Part shown: positions 34,950 through 46,473 of the stretch, one piece after another | How the letters are laid out: each line of letters starts with the position of its first letter | Position numbering within the stretch: position 1 is the stretch's first letter | Assembly (NCBI RefSeq): GCF_963678975.1 | Contig: NC_089279.1 | Span: 31,460,660-31,524,659 of the forward strand | Direction: 5' to 3' | DNA from: Dysidea avara | Lineage: Eukaryota; Porifera; Demospongiae; Dictyoceratida; Dysideidae | DNA length: 64,000 bases | Position numbers and translations under genes: made by a program | Notes under the pieces: model-generated | Told to the model about the DNA's origin: nothing | Seen by the model: only the letters and a program-made list of their open reading frames with translations | Database searches by the model: none

Positions 34950-37334
34950 TTTAGAGTGTTAAATGATATTTTGATTAATCCCAATACACGATTGGCTTTG
35001 TTTATAGCAGAAGTTGCTTGGCTATGGTGGGGTCTATTCTACGGAACGGAACGGAATGATGGACTAAACTGCGGAACGGAATGCTTTCTCAGATTGAAGC
35101 TTGCAGCTTACCATTGCTGTACAAGTTATCAGTGGCACTTCCAGCAGGTAATCAAGCGTACCCCAAGAAAGATAAAACGAATTTAAGGATCGATTGTGGG
35201 TTCTTGTTGGTTGTCATTAGTAACGAAGTACTAATTGTGGGAATAACTGACTCAGTGTGTTCATCTTCGGATATACCAAGTAGGGAACTTAATGCATGAC
35301 TTGTTTTTACTAGTATGTGAGTTATTTTTACTTACTTGACTTTAGAATGTACAGTCTGAGGCCCAGCCTTTCTAATTGGCATAAATCAGTATGTGTATAG
35401 CTACACTACAAAGGAAACAAGTATGGTGACAAGCTGAATCAACTCAGTCTAAGCAGAATCTAAAGTAATTTTGTGCAGTGTGTGAGGAGCAAACATTCAG
35501 ATACCTCAAGGAGGCTATATTGTGTGAACATCAATGATTCATTAACAGAGTAGTGGACTATTGTCAGATATCTCAGCCTGAGTACTGAGTTGAATTCTGG
35601 ATGGGGTCTATTTTACAGAATGGAATGCTTTCTGAATCAACTTGCAGCTTGGCTAGCTGCTATCATTGCTGAAATTGCATTTTATCAGTGGAACCTCCAG
35701 GAAATGGAATAGGATAATTATAAAACATTAATTAAGTGATTGTTTAGGTAATCATGACTTTATTCAGTCTAATAAACAGAACATATGGTTGATTGAGTGA
35801 GGTATCACTTTCAGAATGTTCAGACGACCAGTGATGAGATGCATGGATTGATCGAATTTTTGTTGTGGTTGGAGACATTAAATATCCAAAAGCAAACTGA
35901 CTGTATAATATTAATTCACTTTCTTTATATTTTCTCAATTTTGAGCCTGTATACAAATAATTGAATTTTCCTTGTCAATAGAAATCCTAGAATAAGATGG
36001 GAGAGAAACTGATCTTTGTTTACCTATACTGTACAACCAAGAGTTCGTAATACTGATTTGTATGGGGGAGAGTGTCTAACTCTCAGTATGGCCTGTACAA
36101 ACACCCTGCGTAAAGTTCACCTTTCATCAAATCAACACCTTTACTGGGGGGTAGAAAACTGTTGATTAGTGTTGCTGAAGAAGGTAAAGCCTTTGTTCTG
36201 AAATAAGGCCGAGGTGTTACTTTAAGCAGGGTGTTTGGTGAATGCATTCAAGTTAGACACTCTCCACCTTATTATGAACTCTTGGTACAACTTCAAAGGA
36301 AAATGAAGAAAACATACAGATGAATCAATAAAATCACTACAGTAAGGTAAATTACAGACTAGTGAGATCTTGGTTAATTAATGACAGTGGTTGGAGATTA
36401 AGTGTGGTAGCTTCTTGTTCTTGAATATGTTGCAAAGTGGAAGTACAAATCAAAATGGGATATCAATTTCATTATGAAAAATTTGTATACATAAATAATC
36501 TAGCATTACTATTTCATTTGTCCTCCACTTAAACATGCTACAACAGTACTAGTATCAGTACATTGGCAGTGCGTCTACCTTGAAATCTCAACTCTAGAGT
36601 AGATCCAACACAGGACAGCCCACACTGTAACAAATACATGTGATCCCATTGTAATTTCATGGACCAGCTGGACTGGGAATCACTTGAAAATAGACGAACA
36701 AATTTAACCTGTTTTGTTTGAAGTGAAGCATGTGAAATGTTATACTTAAGAAATTCTAGGATTCTTAGGTGGTATGTAATTAATGTGTGCTCCATTTCAG
36801 GTCTGACTAGATACATTGAAATTACACACACATCCTGGTCCAAATCACGTTTGCCTGGTGGCTACGGGCATGGTTTCACATGCGGCTTATAATAGAGATT
36901 TGGCTGATCTTGGAGTTTTGGCATTTAGCCTGATTCAAGGCTAGCAGTCAGACACATCCTTGAATTGTGCAACAGATAAAATCAGCTCACTATTGAATAC
37001 GGCATTAGTCCACTGCACCAGCTGTTAATATATAAATAACTCCATGCATACACCTCAGTGATGTTTGCAGAATATGCGGTCTGCCAAAATATTTGCTCCT
37101 CACACACTGCACAAGTTTTAATTCAGCTGGCTCTTTCCTGTTACCATTATCTTCCTGCTTGCTTTATTTATACACTGACTTATGACTTGAAAGACCGGCC
37201 CAGACTGTTTTCTAAAGTCTAAATAAGAAAAACAGCTCAAATAAAGTTCCCTTCCGTATGGATGAACATCACTGATACAGCTCATCCCACAATAATACTT
37301 CGTTACTAATGACAACCAACAAAAACCCACAATC

Positions 37335-37469
37335 TGTATGATCACGAGATAACTGGATGATTCCAACCCACAATTACACATACAGATTACATAAGACAAC
37401 ATGTGTTGCTACTACTAAATACTAATTAGATTACAATCATTGTGCGTGCATTAAGGTTCAGTTCCTACA
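37335..37469 (-). repeat. 3' LTR of the Gypsy element
   Basis: On the minus strand it starts TGTAGGAACTGAACC and ends TGATCATACA (TG...CA). About 98% identical to 43261-43395. Flank CAATC at 37330-37334. Confidence 0.92.
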
Positions 37470-38810
37470 TCTCCCCCTCCCCCCACCAAGTGTTTGTGGG
37501 AGGGGTGTCAGAAATACTATAGTCATGACCAGCTTGGGTCTTCAATTAATCTTTGTGGTGGGTTGCGTGTACGTGAAGAACGTCTTGGGGGTGGGCTCTG
37601 CTGGGGGGTAGAGGTATCTTGGTTAGTGTCCATCGATGGGTTGACTGTGGGATTCATGGTAGAACAAGGAGGTGGTACTCGATGACGCAGGAAGCGATGA
37701 TTTCTAACTAGGACACGGCCACTATGTGTCTTGATGTAGTATCTCCTGTGAGGACCGATTTCTGTGACAGTGCCATAGATATCCCACAATTTTGTTTGTG
37801 GGTCCTGAATGGCTACATTGGAGCCAATGTGAATATCTGGTAAGGGATGAGCATGAGTATTGTAATATTTAGTGGAGTCTTCTAGCGTATTAGCTAACTG
37901 CTTCTCGGCTTCAGCGGTTTTGCGTTGCCATTCTGGGGAAAATGAGCGCTGGTGTGCTGGGAGTGAATCTTGTACGGGGATGTCCAAATAGCTTCTGTGC
38001 TGGAGAGACACCGTCCTTCCGAGAAGGTGTATTGCGGTATTGTAGCAAAGCCTTGCATAGTTTGTCTTCATCTAGAGTACGGCCAGTCCATGACGCACGA
38101 ATCAGTTTTTTCATCGACTTTACAGTGGCTTCGATTTTCCCATTACTTTGTGGGTATCTTGGTGTTGAGGTTTGATGCTGAAATCCCCATCTGCGTACAA
38201 AATCCTGGAAGGTCTTCGAAGTAAATTGAGGTCCCCCATCGGACCAAAAGATGTCGGGAATTCCAGTACGGCAAAAGGATTGTCTGACGGCAGCGACGAG
38301 GCGTGGTGCTGTTGTGTTGAGTCCCATAGGAACGATGGTAGGCCAGTCTGTACAACAGTCTACCAGGATTAGGTAATACTGTCCGCCATGTGAGCAAACG
38401 TCTGCTGCTACCTCTTGAAATGGTCTGACAGGGGTTGGCTTACAAAGAATTGGCTCTTTGTGGTTAGATGGGAGGTGGTCTTGGCATTGTTTACAGCTGA
38501 AGACGATGTTCTCAATGTCGTTATCTATACCAGGCCAGTAAACGGTTAGGCGGGCATGCTATTTGGTGCGCACAGCACCTTGGTGTGAGTCATGTAATTC
38601 AGACAAGACTTGTTTACGCATGCTGTTTGGGATAAGGAGGCGGCATCCATGGACGATTAGGTTGTCATCTACTGATAGATGTTCACGAATGTGCCAATAA
38701 CGTCTTAATGGATCTGGCAGCTGGCCGCGATGATCAGGGAATCCACTGAGGATTGTGCTGAGTAGTTGCTGGCAGCGGCGGAGGAAGTAGTTGATATGAG
38801 GGGGGGCTCC

Positions 38811-39135
38811 GCTGGGCTGACCCAGACTTATTTCTATAGTTTGGTAAGGTGAGACCAAAAAAAAAAAAAAAAAAAGGTCACAACCAACTGACAAGAGTTT
38901 TCCACCTCACCAGCTACCATTTCTAGCTGATAAACTACATAAAAATCCTTACACAGCTCGCTACACACTGACTACTTTATTAGAGTGACTGCTCTATTAG
39001 AGTATCTCGATCTTTATCACGGTCTTCAAGAAAGATAATTTCGGTGTGATATCATTCTGAGGGGGGGCTAAGCCCCCCCTCAGCAGACCGAAGGGGGGCT
39101 TTAGCCCCCTAGCCCCCCCCTTTCCGCCGCCTATG
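38811..39135. mobile_element. Non-autonomous GC-ended element inserted in the Gypsy element
   Basis: One end is AGGCGGCGGAAAGGGGGGG-like, next to short inverted GGGGGGCTAAGCCCCCCC palindromes; the other is CAGCGGAGCCCCCCCTC. The interior shares with the 24409-24743 MITE the blocks TTGGTAAGGTGAGACC, GCTCGCTACACAC and CTGCTCTATTAGAGTATC. A 19-A run lies at about 38858. Boundaries are approximate. Confidence 0.65.
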
Positions 39136-39432
39136 GTTGCTGGTACTCTTCATCGTTTTCAGCGCCCCTGCGAAGATCTTGGAGGTGGGGGCTATCATGG
39201 CCATCATTAGTGATGACTCTGATCTCCCTGATAGACATTTCTGGTTGATTGCAGATGTCGTGCTCAGCAAGCATGTCCTGTGGTTGGGGGTCTGACACGG
39301 GGTTGCGTGACAGAGCGTCAGGTGCATCGTTTTGGCTACCCTTTCGCCATTCTGCAGTGAAATTGTATGCCATCAATCTGGTCTTTAATCGTTGGAGGCG
39401 AGGGTTTTCGACCTCGTCGAGGCGATGGCTGA

Positions 39433-40551
39433 GGCCACTCCAAGTCATACCTTAGTTTCTGGTCACTCCCAAGCCTACAAATGGATGCGGGCGGGCGGAT
39501 GATCAGGACTTCAGGACTATAGATTCTACTGTGACAATATACTGTATGGTATTATTATTTGCTCAATTTAGCAAATTCATGTTGATTTTGTTTTTAGTCA
39601 AACTTAACCAACAACATAAGTAGTTGTGCTTCGGCAAAAAATGCACTAGGAAAGTTGTTGATGGATCATGGCTAGCTATACACTGATGTATAGCATTTAA
39701 GTATATTTATTTATTTATTTAGAATATACTATAGGAAATGTTTTGCTCATGTAGCTACTTATGCTTTCCAAGTGAAATAAATGTCTCATTAACTATGTCA
39801 GGAAAGTATTACTATATGACTTATAGCTAAGTTGTTCAAATGATCATGACCCAAAATGAAATTTAACTTCTATTTTCACATCAAAAATTATGTGAAGTCT
39901 TAGCCCACTAACTATGCGTTTCCAGCCTTCTATTCAGTAAACCTTAATTGAGAAAAGTAACTGTCAAAGTTTTGAGTCATTGAGTGCTCCAGACTAGTGT
40001 TTTTTTTAGTGATCATTTGGGAATGTTTAAACTATAAGGGTTTCTACTTGCCAATCTAATTTTAGTTATGGAAAAGTTTAATTAAGCTCACCGAATGTTG
40101 CCGGCTTTCCATACCCCTGTAGTGTTCAGTGATAAGTTACTAGACTAATCATTAGAGGACTACATTTGAATTATAAAGTTAAAGCTATGGCCCATCTGCA
40201 TGGGCTAGTAGTTAATGCTACTGAAATTACTTTGGTTACAGAAGCATTAGTAACAGTTATAATCTGAACAGCTATATAATCAAGGACAAAACTAGCTATA
40301 GTTAGAAACATTTTATTAGTGTGGCATATATACCTAATATTAGATTTAGAGTTAAGAGTAGTGTGACTGCTCTATTGGAATCCCTGACTGCTCTATTAGA
40401 GTATCTCGATCTTTTGCAGTAAAAAATAAGTGTCTTGCTGGGTCACATGCACTTAAGCACCTGTAATATTAATTATAGTCCTCATAAACTAGGGTTCCAG
40501 GTTTACCATGCGGGCGGGTGACCAGAAACTAAGGTTTGACTTGGTGTGGCC
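39433..40551. mobile_element. 1.1-kb TIR transposon (non-autonomous) inserted in the Gypsy element
   Basis: Inverted ends of about 33 bp read GGCCACNCCAAGTCANACC followed by TTAGTTTCTGGTCAC. TGA flanks both sides (39430-39432 and 40552-40554). A 3-bp duplication with GGCC-type ends is compatible with PIF/Harbinger, but the assignment is tentative. No transposase. Near 40386-40412 it contains the ACTCTAATAGAGCAGTCA motif. Confidence 0.75.
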
Positions 40552-43260
40552 TGATTAGGATTGGGATGAAGGGGTTATGATCAGTGAGAACAGTAAAATG
40601 CTGTAATCCAGTGAGGAACAACCTGCATTTAGACACGGCCCACGATATAGCGAGCAGCTCTAACTCAATAACGGCATAGTGGGACTCGGTCTCTGTCAAG
40701 AATCGAGATCCAGCCTGGATAAGGGACCACTGTCCGTCTACTGACTTCTGCTGAAGTATGAATCCCAATCCGTTCCTGCTAGCATCTGTACACAGACGAG
40801 TGAGTTTCACTAGGTCAAAGAAGGAAACAATTGGTGCTACAATAAGGGTATCTTTAGCAGCAGCAAAGGCCTTATCATGTACTGGTGACCATAAAAAGTC
40901 GTTCTTCATACTCGGGAGCGGTCTCAGTGGGGCCAACGATGTGGCAATTGAGTTGGTGCACGCAGACAGTTGATTAGCCAAGCCAAAGAATGAACGCAAG
41001 TCGGTGCGGTTAGTTGGGGTTGGGAATAACGAGATGGCGTCTGTGATCGTGTGGTCAACCTGGTAGCCACCTGCAGACAAGATGAATCCTGCAAAGGTGA
41101 CCTTTGTCTGATGAAATTTACATTTAGCTAAATTAAGTGCAATGTTTTTGTCTGCACAACGTTTCAAAAATGCACAAACATGTTCTGTATGGGTTGCAGC
41201 ATCACTATCATAGATAACTATGTCGTCAACGATGCGACGGAAACCATTGAGCCCTGTAAACGCTTCAGCCATGCGGCGGTCGTAATGCTCGGAGATAGAT
41301 GAGATCCCATATGGTGCACGGAGGTATTTGAACCGCCCAAAGAGAGTTATGAAGGTCGTCAGCAACTGGCTCTCACTGTCGAGTGCACATTGGTGGTATC
41401 CTTTCATAGCGTCAAGCACTGTAAAATATTTTGCATCACTTGCGGCAATGTCTGCTACTGCTTGGGCTGGGGTTATAGACTGGTAGCGCTCGCGTTGGAC
41501 GTACCTGTTCAAACGTGATAGATCGACACACATCCGAATAGACTCGCTATTCTTCTTAGGTGTGACGACAATAGGTGCACACCACTCCGTCACCTCAGTT
41601 ACAGGAGCTATGATGTTCTGTTCCTGCAAGAGATCTAATTCAGCTTTAAGCTTGTCACGAAACGCAAATGGGATTGATTTTGGTGTGTGAACACAAAAGG
41701 GTTTGACATTTTTGGTCAACGAGATGTGGAACTCTTCACCATCCATGTTGCGGATTATGCCATCAAATACTGTTGGAAACTCCTTGCTGAAGTCAACGAC
41801 TGATGAGGGCTGACTCGTACTGGTAACCTTGATGGTGGGACATGATGAAGTATCCACGGTAGGTGCAGGATGGGGGTAATGCTCTGGGAGGATACCTAGG
41901 CCCTTAGAGGCTCTCCATGATATTAAGGCTCCTGACACCCCAGGGTAGATGTGGAGGTCATCCTGGTATTGTTTGTCGCCAAGGCGAAGGGTGACTGGCA
42001 GTTTGCCAAGTGGTTGCATTGTTGAACCATTCACTGTTTGTGGTGTAATTCCAGATGGTGGAAGGTTGTCTACGTGCTCACCCAACCGTGTCAGTATCTC
42101 TCTACCTGCTGCTGATATATCGGCACCAGAGTCGGGTAGCATCTCAATGTCACTCGATCCATTCAAGGAAGAGACATGAATTAGAATGGTCGGTGCGGCA
42201 TCATTAGTGGTTACATGCTTGATATGGGGCAGTGATAACTGATCCTCTGTATCAGCACAAGTGATGGTCTTGATGCGTTTGGGGGTGGTCGCTACAGACT
42301 GATATGGTAGCTGAGTGTACTCTGATGGGGGCAGTTGTGGAACATGTCTACGGAGTGGCTTACTACGGCATACTTTTGCGAGGTGGCCAACTTTTTGACA
42401 ATTGAAGCAAGTCAAGTTGTATGCAGGGCACTGTGTACGACCTGCTGGGTGGGGTTTGCCACCACATCCTGAACAAGGATTTGTGCTAGTGGGTTGTCTG
42501 CTGGTGTTAGGTTGGTAAAGGGCTGATATGGACTGGGATCTGTCAGAGATCTCTGCACGCTGCTGTTTTGCAGCCTCCTTTGCTCTACACTTGCTGATGG
42601 TTGTGGTAAGGGAGAGATCGCTTTGTTATAATAGGTCTTCGACTATTTCACCATCGAATAACCCTTCTATAATCTGATCTCGTATGTTTTTTTGAGCACA
42701 CGTCTCTGAGCAGAAATTGCATGTTTTTACAAGCTCACGTAGTGACACAAGATAGTCATCGAATGACTCGCCAGGCTGTTGAAAACGCCTGCGGAAATTC
42801 CTACGTTCGACGGTCTCATTAACGTGACCATCAACATAGCGTTTCAATGCAGCAATAGTGAGACTCACTTTCTTTCTATCGTCCTCTGACAGTCCGAGGT
42901 TCTGGACGATTGTGAGGGTCTCACGGGAGAAACAGAGGGTCAGCGCCTGTACTTGCTTTTCGTCCGATTGATCAGTAAGTCCGGACAGGCTGGAGTAGCA
43001 GTCCCATTGGGCCTTCCATGCGGCGAAATCTGTGCCTCGATCCACTTGAAGATCGAGCTTTGGTAAGTCACCTTGTCGGAAGGTAAAAGTAGCCATTGTT
43101 CTTCCTGTGTGGCGGGAACGAAAAACTCTATACGGAGAAAAGGGAGCGAGAAAAGACGTACAAGTATGTAACTTTCACCTTAACGGGTGCCTCTAACCGG
43201 CACCAGGGAATCGGTAGTTGGGCTATGAAGGGCGAAGGATGCGAACTGTTCGCAGCGCCA

Positions 43261-43395
43261 TGTATGATCACGCGATAACTGGATGATTCCAACCCACAAT
43301 CACACATACAGATTACATAAGACAACATGTGTTGCTACTACTAAATACTAATTAGATTACAATCATTGTGCGTGCATTAAGGTTCAGTTCCTACA
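43261..43395 (-). repeat. 5' LTR of the Gypsy element
   Basis: Same 135-bp sequence as 37335-37469, with flank CAATC at 43396-43400. The likely primer-binding site TGGCGCTGCGAAC follows it directly on the minus strand. Confidence 0.92.
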
Positions 43396-44503
43396 CAATC
43401 GATCCGTTAATTCTTTTTGTCTTATGTTTAATCACCCACTGGAGATGCCACTGCTAACTTATAAGGGAAGTTTCAGCAATGGTAAGTTGCAAGCTTCAAT
43501 TTGAGAAAGCGTTCCGTTCCGTGGTTTAGTCCATCATTCCGTTCCGTTCCGTTCCGTAGAATAGTCCCCACCCTTGGCGATGGAACTTTAAGCTATTAAT
43601 CCACTATTATTCCTATTATTCCAGTCACGAAAGTACCACTAAACAAGTTCAAATTCCCAAAAGAAAGAATAGAAAGTGTTCTGTAAATCTTCTGTTTCAC
43701 CAGTGAACTTCACGGGGTGATTTTTTGCCATACGCAATGTTCAAACGTACGTGAAATCGACTGTATACAGACCATTTTGCTTCCCGAGAACACCTGCGTA
43801 TTGAGTGAACCACGTGACATGTAATAATTAAAGCATATAGCTATACTGTAATCACGCATATTAAGCTAAAAGGTCCGGCTGTACTAACGTTTGCAGTACA
43901 GTAGTGATCTAATAGCGTAACGCCCGCATGCATGGGCGTGAGCATAAGCATAGGCTTTGATCATAACCGCAAGCGGATGAGTTTGCACGTATATAGATAA
44001 TATTTATTTATTTTATAAACATATCTTGAAACAGGAAGAAAGGAAATAATCAATTAATCTTATCATACAGTAAAGTAGTACTGTATCCGCCCAAAAGCAG
44101 CCAAGCTGTGAAAAAAGGTACGGCCTTAAAAATCCTGGGTAAAAAAAGTTATGAGCTATTATTTTTGCATGCTTTAAACGTACTTGCAGCATTTCAAGTA
44201 CAAGAACAAAAAGATCAATTAAATGTCACAATAACTGCAGACATTGACACAATGTAAATGTAGCATTGTTTGACTATATACAGCAGAGCATGGATAATCT
44301 CTAAACTCTTCAAGAGCACTGCAGCATATAGCAGACATTTTGAGGTGTTTATACAGTAGACTCTTATCAACTTACAAGGTACCGACAGTGATATTTTTCT
44401 CAGGATTCATTCCTTTTAGTACCATATTTTGGTATACTGTAGTATGATGTGAAGCAAGGTGACACATCATGTTATTGCTAATGTAGTCATCAGTAAACTT
44501 AAT

Positions 44504-45549
44504 TAGAGGTGTACCGATATGGGTTTTTGGCATGTACCGATATCCGATATTGATGTAACCAAAAGAAGCCGATAACTGATAATCGATCCGATATTTGCAT
44601 TAATATTTTAAGCAAACAAAAGTGTACATTTACCTACCCTACAGCAACATGTGCATGTATTCATTGCTATACTCTTCCTGTGGTGGTGTACAGCTTGGGT
44701 TTCTATTGTGCAATCCAGACAATTAGGCACCCACAAACATCTTATGTAGATATGGTGAATCTTTGTCTTCCATCAAGAATTTATCTAGTTTGTTAAACTT
44801 TGTTCAAGCTGATATAAGGATTTCGAAGCACATTATTAGAGAATGGTTAGATGCTGCTGCCTCTGCCAGTATCTCTGCCTCTCAGAGAATTTTTCTAGCA
44901 CGAAACTGTACAGAGTGGTGCACAAATTAGACAGTTTTATTTTTGTAATTACAGTAATTAGTCTTTTTTGTTGTTGTTGTTTTTGCCTTGCCATGCCCAC
45001 AGTGTAGTCCTCTACTTTTTGTGTTCGCATGCTGTCCGAGGTTTCACATGCCTATTTGTTTTGTTGTACATCTTTTCATCACAATTGTTAATGATGGTTA
45101 CCGTTGTTACTCCCATGAAGCGTTAAACGGATATTTCTGCATTACTCCGCATTCTAATGACTTGTGAGAAAGCTGGTAGCTACAGCAAGTTTCCGTTATC
45201 CAGTGATTCTTCTTTTATTACAAAGGTACTCTATAACTGCTTCATTTGTAAAGACTGTGATAAAATTCCAGTAACAAACACTAGAATTGCGTGTATTTAT
45301 ATGGCTTCTCGTAGCGTATCACTTGTTGCAGAGTAAACAATAAGCCAGAGCATAAAGAACCTATGGCCAGAGCCACATGGATAACGTAGAAAACCAATGC
45401 ATAATCCGTTTATGTACAAACTATTGCTACTGTATAAATATCGGTAGCGATATCGGTCCTCCTGCTGTTCTGTACCGATACCGATATTGGTAAAAAATGC
45501 CATATCGGTGGCCGATATTGTAGCCGATCCGATTATCGGTACACCTCTA
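44504..45549. mobile_element. hAT-type non-autonomous element, TAGAGGTGTACCGATA ends
   Basis: The inverted ends TAGAGGTGTACCGATA and TATCGGTACACCTCTA differ only at the last base or two. AACTTAAT lies outside both (44496-44503 and 45550-45557), an exact 8-bp duplication. Subterminal CCGATATCCGATAT-like repeats are present at both sides. 1046 bp, no transposase. Confidence 0.9.
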
Positions 45550-45849
45550 AACTTAATGCTCTCATTTAATTTACTGACTATCAGAATAATTATAGCTATG
45601 CAATAACTTTTTTTTTTGACAATGACAATATAAATAAACACTTAAACAGTGGACAGAGAGGCAAACTCTGCCCAGTCCTGGGATGATGGTATTGTTGCCA
45701 TTACAGACGCAGCATTGCCACGTTGAACATGCAATAAGCCAATAACACATGTCTAATGTTTTGGATATGAACATTATGGGTATAGTAATGCTGTGAATGT
45801 TTAGTTATTGTCCTGTGTGAAATATAGGTGTCAACTATAAGCCAGCAAT

Positions 45850-46473
45850 ATGTCTTTGTTTTGGCTATCCTATTTTCGCTCTAAATACCAACAATGGCAT
45901 GACAATAGTGTATCTCCGAATTGGAGCAAAGACAAAATGAAACAAAAAATCACGGATCTATGTGAGAAAGTAAGAAGAAAAAGTAAACTGTATTATTGTG
46001 CTATTTGTGCACATCTATATACATAGCTGGAAGAATCAAAGAGAAATTGCGACAGCTATAAACAAAAGCTGAAAGAACTGGAAACACAAAAAAATCTTTT
46101 GGAGGAAGAAAATCAATGCAAAGAAATAGTAATTGCAGAAATGAAAGAGCATCAAAAGGGATCACTTCTGACACAGAAATTATTAGTAAAGCAATTGAAA
46201 GTTATGAAAAAGGTACAATTGATTGTGCAAGATGAAAAAGATGTTTTAATAAATGAAAAAGAGAAGTTGGTCAGTGAAAGAGATCATTTTGCAGTGGTTG
46301 CACAGTATACAGAAGATAAAGCAGACAAGATGGCCGGGGAGCTGCAACAAACTAAGAGCACAGTGAAGGAGATGGGGCTGTTCCTAGTACTGGGGACCTT
46401 TCGTCCCAAGTACCTTGATCCATGGTTTCTTGTATTTTGTGTTTTTTATCTTTTTAGTAAAACTTTTAAGTAG
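45850..46473 (+). CDS. Two-exon coiled-coil protein, copy 2
   Basis: Exon 1 is 45850-45969 (MSLFWLSYFRSKYQQWHDN), the intron is 45970-46026 (GTAAGA..ACATAG), and exon 2 is 46027-46473. From LEEENQCKEIVIAEMKEHQK on, it is almost the same protein as 22076-22696; exon 1 has changed more (DNSVSPNWSKDK against DDGESLIRSKDK). Both copies stay open across both exons, so neither is an obvious pseudogene. The charged central region predicts a coiled coil, and the C-terminus is hydrophobic (DPWFLVFCVFYLFSKTFK). Family and function are not recognised. Confidence 0.6.

Larger units (their letters stand above)
37335..43395 (-). mobile_element. Ty3/Gypsy LTR retrotransposon, structurally near-complete, broken
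   Basis: Minus strand. LTRs of 135 bp bound it; CAATC is duplicated outside both. Behind the 5' LTR is a TGGCGCTGCGAAC primer-binding-like site; before the 3' LTR is a G-rich polypurine tract (37472-37490). Parts in order: gag (42626-43096), a CCHC zinc knuckle (CFNCQKVGHLAKVC) and protease (DSGAD), reverse transcriptase (VDDIVIYD), RNase H, and integrase (FWSDGGPQFTSKTF, 37523-38900). Two foreign non-autonomous elements, at 38811-39135 and 39433-40551, are inserted in pol. There are apparently only a few other breaks. Nearly identical LTRs imply a fairly recent insertion. It is not coding-competent as it stands. Confidence 0.93.
35026..43572. mobile_element. Terminal-inverted-repeat element GGTGGGG-CTATTCTACGG, split by an LTR element
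   Basis: Both ends read inward GGTGGGGNCTATTCTACGG followed by GAACGGAACGG. CTTGGCTAT (35017-35025) and CTTGGCGAT (43573-43581) flank it: an 8- to 9-bp target duplication with one mismatch. The empty site GTTGCTTGGCTATGGAACTTT lies at 58564. Without the inserted LTR element it is about 2.5 kb, with imperfect inverted ends of about 460 bp and no transposase frame. A degenerate extra terminus lies inside (35604-35720), and a CAAGAGTTCGTAAT-type MITE at about 36035-36290. Length and duplication fit a hAT- or Mutator-like non-autonomous element. Confidence 0.8.

Noticed and set aside
40758-42179. Plus-strand frames opposite the Gypsy pol region
   Set aside because: Shadows of the retrotransposon coding strand.
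45297-45641. 114-codon open frame, minus strand
   Set aside because: It spans the end of the hAT-type element at 44504-45549 and has no transposase motifs.
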